This document shows positions 53,477-60,356 of a stretch of DNA of 60,356 nt, piece by piece. Below the pieces are notes generated by a model, which did not search any database, had not been told where the DNA came from, and worked only from the letters and a program-made list of their open reading frames with translations. The first letter of the stretch is position 1; each line of letters starts with the position of its first letter. Position numbers and translations under genes: made by a program. This stretch comes from Oscillospiraceae bacterium (GTDB lineage Bacteria; Bacillota; Clostridia; Oscillospirales; Oscillospiraceae): positions 1 to 60,356 of the forward strand of contig CACWYC010000008.1 in NCBI GenBank assembly GCA_902765025.1. The letters run 5' to 3'.

Positions 53477-55894
53477 ATGCAAATGAACGACTATGAGCGT
53501 GAACACAGCGAATTCGTCCGCCGCCACGGCGCCGACTGCACCGTGCTGCTGAAAACCGACGGCGCCTTCCCGCTGGAAAAGCCCGGCAAAATCGCCCTCT
53601 ACGGCAGCGGCGCCCGCCGCACCCTTAAGGGCGGCACCGGCTCCGGCGAGGTGAACTCCCGCTATTTCGTCACCGCCGAGGAGGGCCTGGCCGCCGCCGG
53701 CTTCACCGTCACCACTAAGGCGTGGTTGGACGGCTACGACAAGGCCAAGGCCGACGCCAAGGTGGCCTTTATGAAGGCTATGAAGCAGGAGGCCAAGGAG
53801 CGGCGGCAGAATGTGATGATTATCTCCATGGGCCGCACCCCCGACGAGCCTGTCTACGATATGCCCATCGACGGGGAGGGGGAGGCCGCCGTGTACGTCC
53901 TCTCCCGCGTTTCCGGCGAGGGCGCCGACCGTAACGCCACGGGCGGTGATATCCTGCTGTCCGACACGGAGATCCGTGACATTCTGGCCTGCCATCGGAA
54001 GTACAGCCGCTTTATGCTGGTGCTGAACGTGGGCGGCGTGGTGGATCTGTCCCCGGTGGCGGAGGTGGGGAACATCCTGGTGCTGTCCCAGCTGGGCACC
54101 GAGACGGGCCACATTCTGGCGGACATCTTGCTGGGCAGGCAGAATCCCTCCGGCAAGCTGACCACCACCTGGACCGCCTGGGGCGACTATCCCACCATGG
54201 GCGAGTTCGGCGAGAAGAACGACACCCGCTATCAAGAGGGCATCTACGTGGGCTACCGCTACTTCGACTCCGTGGGCAAGGCGCCCCTGTACCCCTTCGG
54301 CTTCGGCCTTTCCTACACCACCTTCACCCTGTCGGACGCCAAGGCCGCATTGGAGGGCGACACCGTCAAAACCTCCGTCACCGTGCGCAACACCGGACGA
54401 TTCCCCGGCCGGCAGGTGGCCCAGACTTACGTTTCCCTCCCGGCGGGGAAGCTGGATGAGCCCTACCAGGTGCTGGCGGCCTTCGCCAAGACGAAGGAGC
54501 TGGCTCCCGGCGAGAGCGAGACGGTGGAGATGGCCTTCTCCCTGCGGGACATCGCCCCCTATGATGAGGCGGCTGCCGCCTACATTCTGGAGAGCGGCGA
54601 CTATTTGCTGCGCCTAGGCGATTCCAGCCGGGATACCACCCTCTGCGCCGCCGTCCGCATCCCGGAGACGGTGACGGTGCTGCAATGCAAAAACGTGCTG
54701 GGCAAGCCGGATTTCACCGACTGGCAGGCTCCCGCCTCTGCCCACAGCCTCCCCGAAAACGTCCCCGTGCTGCCGCTGGCGGCGGGCACCATTGCAACGC
54801 GCACCGTCGCCGACGCCCCCGACCCGGCCATCGACCCCCGTGTGGCAGCCCTGTCCCGGGAGCAGCTCATCAAAATGAACCTGGGGGCCTATGATCCCAA
54901 GGGCGGCGTGGCCAGCATGATCGGCAACGCCGGCTTCACCGTGGCAGGCGCCGCGGGCCAGAGCTGCATGACCGTCCCCGGCTTCCCCTCCCTGGTGATG
55001 GCGGACGGCCCTGCCGGGCTGCGGCTGTCCCGCCGTTACGCTCTGGATAAGGAGGGCAAAATCCACGCCCTGGAGTCCAGCATCCCCGCCTCTCTCACCG
55101 ACTTTATGCCCAAGGTGTTCCTGTGGGCCATGAAGCTGATGGCCTACCGGCCCAAGAAGACGGACAAGATCGGCGAACAGTTTGCCACCGCCATCCCCAT
55201 TGGCACCGCCGTGGCCCAGAGCTTCGACCCCGCTCTGGCGGAGGGCTTTGGCGACCTGGTGGGCCGGGAGATGGAGCGCTTCGGCGTCCATCTGTGGCTG
55301 GCACCGGCGCTGAACATCCACCGCTCCATCCGCTGCGGACGGAACTTTGAGTATTTCAGCGAGGATCCCCTGGTCTCCGGCGTGTTTGCCGGCGCTATCA
55401 CCCGTGGCGTCCAGCGCCATCCCCACGCCGGCACCACCATCAAGCATTACGCCTTCAACAACCAGGAGCGCAACCGCACCCAGAACAACTCCCAGGTCAG
55501 CGAGCGCGCCGCCCGGGAAATCTACCTCAAGGGCTTCGGCATCGCCGTTAAGATGGCCCAGCCCAAGGCCGTCATGACCTCCTATAACCTGGTGAACGGC
55601 CGCCACACCAACGCCCGCCGCGATCTCATCGGCGACGTGCTGCGCAGCGAGTTCGGCTATGAGGGCATCGTGATGACCGACTGGATTACTGTGGGCTATG
55701 AGAACGAGAAGGATTGCCTCTATCCCAACTCCGACGCCTCCCAGGTGTGCATGGCGGGGGGCGACCTGTTCATGCCCGGCGCCCAGTACGATTACGACCG
55801 CATCAAGGCCGGGCTGGAGGACGGCACCGTCACCGAGCAGCAGCTCCGCGTCAACGCCACCCGCGTCCTCCGCATGGCGGAGAAGCTGTGCTGA
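53477..55894 (+). CDS. GH3 glycosidase, domain-swapped type (second copy)
   Basis: The 805-residue protein follows GGGAGG. It has the same reversed domain order as the preceding gene (CTVLLKTDGAFPLEKPGKI, GSGARRTLKGGTGSGEVNSR, fibronectin-like domain with TYVSLPAGKLDEPYQVLAAF, then the barrel with ADGPAGLRLSRRY, CGRNFEYFSEDPLVSGVF, TIKHYAFNNQERNRTQNN and nucleophile Asp735 in IVMTDWI). The two are related but diverged paralogues, not a recent duplication. There is no signal peptide. Beta-glucosidase or beta-xylosidase activity is plausible. Confidence 0.92.
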   Translation: MQMNDYEREHSEFVRRHGADCTVLLKTDGAFPLEKPGKIALYGSGARRTLKGGTGSGEVNSRYFVTAEEGLAAAGFTVTTKAWLDGYDKAKADAKVAFMKAMKQEAKERRQNVMIISMGRTPDEPVYDMPIDGEGEAAVYVLSRVSGEGADRNATGGDILLSDTEIRDILACHRKYSRFMLVLNVGGVVDLSPVAEVGNILVLSQLGTETGHILADILLGRQNPSGKLTTTWTAWGDYPTMGEFGEKNDTRYQEGIYVGYRYFDSVGKAPLYPFGFGLSYTTFTLSDAKAALEGDTVKTSVTVRNTGRFPGRQVAQTYVSLPAGKLDEPYQVLAAFAKTKELAPGESETVEMAFSLRDIAPYDEAAAAYILESGDYLLRLGDSSRDTTLCAAVRIPETVTVLQCKNVLGKPDFTDWQAPASAHSLPENVPVLPLAAGTIATRTVADAPDPAIDPRVAALSREQLIKMNLGAYDPKGGVASMIGNAGFTVAGAAGQSCMTVPGFPSLVMADGPAGLRLSRRYALDKEGKIHALESSIPASLTDFMPKVFLWAMKLMAYRPKKTDKIGEQFATAIPIGTAVAQSFDPALAEGFGDLVGREMERFGVHLWLAPALNIHRSIRCGRNFEYFSEDPLVSGVFAGAITRGVQRHPHAGTTIKHYAFNNQERNRTQNNSQVSERAAREIYLKGFGIAVKMAQPKAVMTSYNLVNGRHTNARRDLIGDVLRSEFGYEGIVMTDWITVGYENEKDCLYPNSDASQVCMAGGDLFMPGAQYDYDRIKAGLEDGTVTEQQLRVNATRVLRMAEKLC

Positions 55895-55909
55895 AAGGGA
55901 AGGAGCCAC

Positions 55910-57343
55910 ATGAAGCAGGTCTATAATCCCTATCTCCCTTTGTGGGAGTACGTGCCCGACGGCGAGCCCCACGTGTTTGGCGACAGGGTGTACCTCTACG
56001 GCAGCCACGACGCCTTCGGCGGCAGGAAATTCTGCGTCAACGACTACGTCTGCTGGTCTGCCCCGGTAACGGATCTGACGGACTGGCGCTATGAGGGCGT
56101 CATCTACCGCCGCACCCAGGACCCCCGCATGGCAAACGGCAAGCATGAGCTGTGGGCGCCGGACGTGGTGCAGGGCAAGGACGGGCGGTACTATCTCTAC
56201 TACTGCCCCGACGATACCATCCGTTCCATCGGCGTGGCGGTGTGCGACACCCCGGCGGGACAGTATGAATTTTACGGCCTTATAAAGGATGAAAAGGGCG
56301 GCGTGCTGGGCGAGCGCCCTGGCGACACCATCGCCTTTGACCCCGGCGTGTTTATGGATGACGACGGGGAGATCTACCTCTACTCCGGCAACGGCCCCCG
56401 CACGGTGAAGGCCATCGGCAAGGAGCCCAAAGCGTCGGTGGTGATGACGCTCCATGACGATATGGTGACGCTGAAAACGGAGCCCAGGCCCCTGCTGCCC
56501 ACGCTGGGCCGGTCGGAGGGCACCGGCTTTGAGGGCCACGAATTCTTCGAGGCCAGCTCCATCCGCAAAATCGGCGGGCGGTACTATCTCATTTACTCCT
56601 CCTTTACCAACCATGAGCTGTGCTACGCCGTCAGCGACAGGCCCGACGGCGGCTTCCGCTACGGCGGCGTGGTGGTGTCCAACTGCGATCTGTTCCCCGG
56701 CAGGGAGGGCAAGCCCCTGGCCTGCTTCGGCAACAATCACGGCGGGCTGGAGTGCATCAACGGGCAATATTATATCTTTTACCACCGGGAGACCAACCGC
56801 TCCATCTGCTGCCGCCAGGGCTGCGCCGAGCGTGTTGAGATTCTCCCCGACGGCACTATCCCCCAGGTGGCCATGACCTCCTGCGGCTTAAACGGCGGCC
56901 CACTGAGCGCCAAGGGCACCTATTCCGCAGGCATCGCCTGCCACCTGTACGGCAAGGTGACGCCCACCTACTCCCACCCCATGGCCATGCTGGGCCGCCA
57001 CCCCTACATCACCCAGGACGGCCCCGACTACGACCCGGACCGGGGCGGGGAGCCGCCCCGCGCCTACATCGCCAACGGCAAGGACGGCATGGTGGCCGGC
57101 TTTAAGTACTTCCACATGACCGGCGCAACCACCATCACCGTCCGCACCCGGGGCACGGCCCGGGGCACCCTCTTCGTCCGCACCGCCCCGGACGGCGCCC
57201 CCATCGCCCAGCTCCCCGTGGCGCCCAGCCGGGACTGGACCGCCTCCACCGCCGCCCTTACCCCCACCGGCGGCGACCACGCCCTCTACCTCTGCTACCA
57301 GGGCCGGGGCAGGCTGGACATCCTGGACTTCACCCTGAACTGA
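55910..57343 (+). CDS. GH43 family glycosidase with C-terminal CBM6-like domain
   Basis: The 477-residue protein follows AAGGAG, 15 nt after the GH3 stop. The five-bladed propeller has the base Asp17 (YVPDGEPHVF), the pKa-modulating Asp144 (AFDPGVFMDDDGEIYLYSG) and a Glu-rich acid motif (GHEFFEASSIRKIGGRYYLI; Glu211 or Glu214). Residues 390-477 form a beta-sandwich like CBM6 (GFKYFHMTGATTITVRTRG). No signal peptide. It probably releases arabinofuranose or xylose, matching the AraD route. Confidence 0.9.
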   Translation: MKQVYNPYLPLWEYVPDGEPHVFGDRVYLYGSHDAFGGRKFCVNDYVCWSAPVTDLTDWRYEGVIYRRTQDPRMANGKHELWAPDVVQGKDGRYYLYYCPDDTIRSIGVAVCDTPAGQYEFYGLIKDEKGGVLGERPGDTIAFDPGVFMDDDGEIYLYSGNGPRTVKAIGKEPKASVVMTLHDDMVTLKTEPRPLLPTLGRSEGTGFEGHEFFEASSIRKIGGRYYLIYSSFTNHELCYAVSDRPDGGFRYGGVVVSNCDLFPGREGKPLACFGNNHGGLECINGQYYIFYHRETNRSICCRQGCAERVEILPDGTIPQVAMTSCGLNGGPLSAKGTYSAGIACHLYGKVTPTYSHPMAMLGRHPYITQDGPDYDPDRGGEPPRAYIANGKDGMVAGFKYFHMTGATTITVRTRGTARGTLFVRTAPDGAPIAQLPVAPSRDWTASTAALTPTGGDHALYLCYQGRGRLDILDFTLN

Positions 57344-57347
57344 AAAA

Positions 57348-57387
57348 ACCGGGGAGAAATCGCTCCGCAGAACGATTTCTCCCCGGT
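57348..57387. terminator. Terminator between GH43 and MATE genes
   Basis: ACCGGGGAGAAATCG (57348-57362) pairs perfectly with 57373-57387 around a 10-nt loop; an A run precedes it on the plus strand (a T run for the minus-strand gene). It serves convergent genes. Confidence 0.8.
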
Positions 57388-57409
57388 AACCTTTATGATA
57401 TGGCGGGCG

Positions 57410-58747
57410 TCACGCCGCCTCGGCGGCAATCTGTTTTGTCCAGCTGCGGCACAGCAGCAGGGCGATGCAGGTGGAAATCACGGTGGTGACGGCATTGGTG
57501 AACACGATGCCGTTCAGGCCCAGGAAGTGCTCCATCACCAGCAGCACCGGCAGGAACACAAGGCCCTTCTGCATCAGCGACGTCAGCGTGGCGTAGCTCA
57601 CCTTGCCGGTGGCCTGGAGATAGGTGGTGCACATCTGGTACACCCCCTCGATGGGCACCGCCACCAGCGTGCCCAGCATCATGCCCTTGCCCAGGGCGAT
57701 GATCTCGGCGTCGCTGCTGAAGGCCGCCACGAACTGCTGCCGTAGCGCCAGGAAGGCCGCCGACATGGCAAACGCCACGCCCACGCTGACGGCCCCCACC
57801 CCCAGGGTGATTTTCTTCAGCCGGGGCAGATCCCGGCAGCCGTACACGTAGGAGATGGCGGGCTGCACGCCCATGCAAAGGCCCATCACCACCATGGGGA
57901 TCAGCATGGCGCTCTTGCCCGCCACGCTGCGGGCCGCCACCGCCACGTTGCCGTAGCCCACCGTCAGCCGGTTGGACACGGCGGAGGTGAAGCTCATCAG
58001 CAGCGTGCTGGCCGCCATGGGCAGCCCCAGCCCCAGCACCCGCAGGGACACGTCGGCGCGCAGGGTAAAATCCCGGATGGACAGGGAATAGCCGCTCTTT
58101 TTTCCGGCGGTGAGCAGCAGAATGGTGAGGCTCACCGCGTTGCCGATGACTGTGGCCAGGGCCGCGCCCCGGCAGCCCCACCGCAGCAGGGCAATGAACA
58201 CCGGGTCCAGCACCACGTTCAGCAGTGTGCCGGTCATGGAGGCCACCATGGCGGTCTTCACGTCGCCGTCAGAGCGCACCGTGTTGCCCAGGGCCCCGCT
58301 GGTGATCATAATGGGCGCGCCGATGGCCAGAATCTGCAAATACTCCGCCGTATACCCGGCGGTGTCACCGTCGGTGCCCAGCAGACCCAGCAAGGGACCC
58401 ATCCCCAGCAGCACGCCGCCGCCCAGGAGGACGCCCAGCCCCAGCGAGGCGTACAGGGCAAAGGCGCTGTATTGCCGCATCCTGTCCTGCCGGCCCTCGC
58501 CCAGGGCGATGGAGCAGGCGGTGCAGCTGCCGAAGCCGATGAGGGTATTGAAGGCGGAGATGGTGGTGAACACCGGCCCCGCCAGGGAGATGGCGGCCAA
58601 CTGGTTCCGGTCGCCGAACCGGCCGATGAAAAACACGTCCGCCAGGTTATACAGCACCGTCACCATCATCACCAGTATCACCGGCAGGCTCATTTTCAGC
58701 AGCAGCTGGCCCACGCTGCCCTCCCGCATCAGTTTTTCATTCTGCAT
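57410..58747 (-). CDS. MATE family efflux transporter
   Basis: The 445-residue, 12-segment protein opens VGQLLLKMSLPVILVMMVTV and has the MATE landmark LYNLADVFFIGRFGD and the second-half counterpart AVSNRLTVGYGNVAVAARSV. It exports cationic drugs, flavonoid-like compounds or metabolites in exchange for Na+ or H+. AAGGAAG precedes ATG 58747. It diverges from a TetR regulator, the usual drug-efflux arrangement. In this setting it could export aglycones released from plant glycosides, which is speculation. Confidence 0.93.
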   Translation of the reverse strand: MQNEKLMREGSVGQLLLKMSLPVILVMMVTVLYNLADVFFIGRFGDRNQLAAISLAGPVFTTISAFNTLIGFGSCTACSIALGEGRQDRMRQYSAFALYASLGLGVLLGGGVLLGMGPLLGLLGTDGDTAGYTAEYLQILAIGAPIMITSGALGNTVRSDGDVKTAMVASMTGTLLNVVLDPVFIALLRWGCRGAALATVIGNAVSLTILLLTAGKKSGYSLSIRDFTLRADVSLRVLGLGLPMAASTLLMSFTSAVSNRLTVGYGNVAVAARSVAGKSAMLIPMVVMGLCMGVQPAISYVYGCRDLPRLKKITLGVGAVSVGVAFAMSAAFLALRQQFVAAFSSDAEIIALGKGMMLGTLVAVPIEGVYQMCTTYLQATGKVSYATLTSLMQKGLVFLPVLLVMEHFLGLNGIVFTNAVTTVISTCIALLLCRSWTKQIAAEAA

Positions 58748-58828
58748 TGCGCCACTTCCTTTTGATTAACGGGACACTTGTTTTCTTAATGCGAATATAG
58801 TATACTGCCCTTGATAAAAAAACACAAC

Positions 58829-58858
58829 CGATAATGTTCGGATAACTGTCTGGATAAT
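58829..58858. promoter_or_regulatory. Candidate TetR operator between MATE and TetR genes
   Basis: The gap holds a CCGA-TAATGT-TCGG palindrome (starting near 58828) and the motif GATAA(T/C) three times at close spacing, directly before the TetR ribosome site. This is a likely operator. Confidence 0.4.
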
Positions 58859-58873
58859 GCGAGGTGAAAGCCC

Positions 58874-59455
58874 TTGAATACCAAGAATAACCGGCTCAAC
58901 CGGGAGACGGATGAAAAGATCATCCGGGCCGTGTACGCCATGATGACCGAGGAGCACCGCCCCATCGGGAAAATCACCGTCCGGGAGATCTGCCAGCGCT
59001 CCGGCGTCCACCGCTCCACCTTTTACGCCCACTACCGGGACGTGTACGACCTGGTGGAGCGGGTGGAGAAGAATATGTCCCGGCAGCTGACGGAGGCGTT
59101 TTTCCGCAAGCTGGATGAAAACGCCTCCGCCCGGGAGTGCTTCACGGAGGTGTTCGCCTTCATTCGCGACCACCGGACATTTTACACCTATTATCTCTCC
59201 GAGGCCAAGAGTGCCGGCGTGCTGGCCCTCACCTGGGAGACGGTGCGGGACCGGGCCGCCGCCGCCCAGTCCGACCCCCGGTTTTTCGGCGGCTTTTCGC
59301 CGGAGGAGATGACCTATCACGGCTATTTTTTCCTCTCCGGCATGACGGCCATGGTGCGGCTGTGGCTGCTGGGGGGCTGTAAAGAGCAGCCGGAGACGCT
59401 GTATGACATCATCTGCCGCCAGGGCGACGTACAAAAGATGATGATTGAGTGGTGA
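58874..59455 (+). CDS. TetR/AcrR-family regulator
   Basis: The 193-residue protein starts at TTG 58874, where GAGGTG lies 8 nt upstream; no better ATG exists. The N-terminal helix-turn-helix is GKITVREICQRSGVHRSTFY. The C-terminal part is the TetR_C_33-like helical domain, related to that of the regulator at 39847. Divergent from the MATE exporter, it probably represses it until an exported compound binds. Confidence 0.9.
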   Translation: MNTKNNRLNRETDEKIIRAVYAMMTEEHRPIGKITVREICQRSGVHRSTFYAHYRDVYDLVERVEKNMSRQLTEAFFRKLDENASARECFTEVFAFIRDHRTFYTYYLSEAKSAGVLALTWETVRDRAAAAQSDPRFFGGFSPEEMTYHGYFFLSGMTAMVRLWLLGGCKEQPETLYDIICRQGDVQKMMIEW

Positions 59456-59509
59456 GGGTCTGTTACAAAATGGGGTTTTTGCTTGCATCGCAAAAATGCA
59501 GCGTTTAAT

Positions 59510-59552
59510 AAGTGATGGGGAGCTGCCTGATTTGCAGTTCCCCATCACTTTT
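59510..59552. terminator. Bidirectional terminator after the TetR gene
   Basis: A 17-bp stem with one mismatch region (59510-59526 with 59534-59550, arms beginning AAGTGATGGGGA) has a 7-nt loop and is followed by TTTTACG. It serves the convergent TetR and reductase genes. Confidence 0.75.
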
Positions 59553-59605
59553 ACGTTGCATTGATTTTCGGAGTTTCTGTTTTGCAGCAGACCAGGGGGA
59601 GGGGA

Positions 59606-60142
59606 TTACGCCTGTCGGCCCATCTCCCGGGCTTTTTCCAGAGCGGGGTGGTCCTTAAATTCACCGGCAGCGCCTACGCCGCCCATGAACACGGTGCCCG
59701 CCATGCGGGCCTTGGCAAAGCAATCCACCCAGCCGTCCACGCCGTTTTCCGCCCGGTGGGGCACAGTGTCGTCGTCCTCGGCGGCGGAGGTCATTACGTA
59801 CACCTCCCGGAAGGCGTAATCGGAGGGGTACAGCGGGTTCAGCCGGTCCAGCAGCGTCTTGAGCTGGCCGGACATCTCGTAGTAATAAATGGGGGTGGCG
59901 AACACCAGCACGTCGGCATGGAGAGCCTGCTCCCGGATGGCGTCGGCGTCGTCGTGGATGATGCACCGCTGGGTCTTCTGGCAGGCAAGGCACCCCCGGC
60001 AAAAGGCCACCTGCTTGTCCCGCAGCGTGACAAACGCCACCTCATGCCCCGCCTCCCGCGCCCCCTCGGCAAAGGCCAGGGCCAGGGCTTCGGAGTTGCT
60101 GTTTTTGCGGGGACTGCTGGAGATAATCAGAATCTTTTTCAT
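59606..60142 (-). CDS. Flavodoxin-fold NAD(P)H-dependent FMN reductase
   Basis: The 178-residue protein has the flavodoxin-like phosphate loop SSSPRKNSNSEALALAF near the N-terminus and the cysteine-containing CRGCLACQKTQRCIIHDDA near residue 48, then VFATPIYYYEMSGQLKTLLD near 80. This is the iron-sulfur flavoprotein-like/NADPH-dependent FMN reductase group common in anaerobes. AGGAG precedes ATG 60142. The redox partner is unknown. Confidence 0.9.
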   Translation of the reverse strand: MKKILIISSSPRKNSNSEALALAFAEGAREAGHEVAFVTLRDKQVAFCRGCLACQKTQRCIIHDDADAIREQALHADVLVFATPIYYYEMSGQLKTLLDRLNPLYPSDYAFREVYVMTSAAEDDDTVPHRAENGVDGWVDCFAKARMAGTVFMGGVGAAGEFKDHPALEKAREMGRQA

Positions 60143-60284
60143 GGTAATAGCTCCTGTCTGTTGTTGGATGCTGTCATTATACCGAAAAAACTGTCGATAC
60201 GCAAACTTTTTCTATCACCATGCCCCACTCTGCACAAAAGCGCGGCCCCGGAGAGGGCAATGTCATTAAGATAAGATGACAGGA

Positions 60285-60327
60285 AAGATACCTCGTACCC
60301 AAAGAAGGTGCGGGGTATTTTTTCTGA
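60285..60327 (+). terminator. Terminator-like hairpin near the right edge
   Basis: A stem of about 12 bp with two G-T pairs (around ATACCTCGTACC and GGTGCGGGGTAT) is followed by TTTTTT. No gene precedes it on the plus strand within 140 nt. Confidence 0.55.
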
Positions 60328-60348
60328 GAAAAATAGAAGAAAAAGCTT

Positions 60349-60354
60349 GACAAA
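60349..60354 (+). promoter_or_regulatory. -35 box of a promoter running off the window
   Basis: A perfect TTGACA lies at the last bases; the -10 box and gene would be outside the window. Confidence 0.4.
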
Positions 60355-60356
60355 AG

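Noticed and set aside
50840..54235. 1131-codon open frame on the minus strand
   Set aside because: It is antisense to two clear GH3 genes; its composition (Gly, Val, His, Ala) is the usual shadow of high-GC coding sequence, and it has no ribosome site or known motif.

Overview
This 60.4 kb window is high-GC, gene-dense bacterial chromosome. Strong Shine-Dalgarno sites, lipoprotein signal peptides with many Leu/Ala residues, GPH-type sugar transporters, AraC regulators and domain-swapped GH3 enzymes suggest an anaerobic gut Firmicute (Clostridia, probably Oscillospiraceae). That assignment is an inference from gene style; no rRNA or other marker gene is present. I found no tRNA, rRNA, CRISPR array, integrase or transposase. 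The region reads as a large carbohydrate-scavenging island.

Layout. (1) 0.1-6.8 kb: an AEC transporter, a GPH/MFS transporter, an AraC regulator, and a tartronate-semialdehyde-reductase-like enzyme with a glycerate 2-kinase (sugar-acid catabolism), followed by a gene remnant. (2) 6.8-9.3 kb: a beta-helix lipoprotein, a cluster of three hairpins, and a carboxymuconolactone-decarboxylase/cupin protein. (3) 9.5-21.0 kb: an AraC regulator fused to a GH39-like domain, divergent from a ribose-type ABC importer, a GH3 enzyme, beta-phosphoglucomutase and a GH78-like enzyme. (4) 21.4-27.1 kb: an oppBCDFA importer whose substrate-binding protein appears circularly permuted. (5) 27.3-31.3 kb: an acetyltransferase, a membrane protein, a GH120 beta-xylosidase and a flavin reductase. 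(6) 31.4-39.1 kb: an AraC regulator divergent from GH3, GPH transporter and GH78 rhamnosidase. (7) 39.2-40.8 kb: an overlapping tetR-cbiL pair and a transporter remnant. (8) 40.9-48.2 kb: GH2, FGGY kinase, AraD, then a GH106-like enzyme. (9) 48.3-57.3 kb: a GPH transporter, a shortened AraC regulator, and two GH3s with a GH43. (10) 57.4-60.4 kb: a MATE exporter, a TetR regulator and a flavodoxin-fold reductase.

How it fits together. None of the glycoside hydrolases has a visible signal peptide, so oligosaccharides or plant glycosides are probably imported intact by the ABC and GPH transporters and cut in the cytoplasm. Rhamnosyl, glucosyl, xylosyl and arabinosyl linkages are all plausible targets. 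Arabinose- and uronate-derived intermediates could then enter central metabolism through AraD and glycerate 2-kinase. Three intergenic regions next to AraC genes carry direct repeats at 20-21 bp spacing, as expected for AraC half-sites.

Most notable: the permuted OppA; the AraC-GH39 fusion whose acid/base Glu is replaced, suggesting a sugar sensor; and the AraC gene with an apparent internal deletion removing its first helix-turn-helix.
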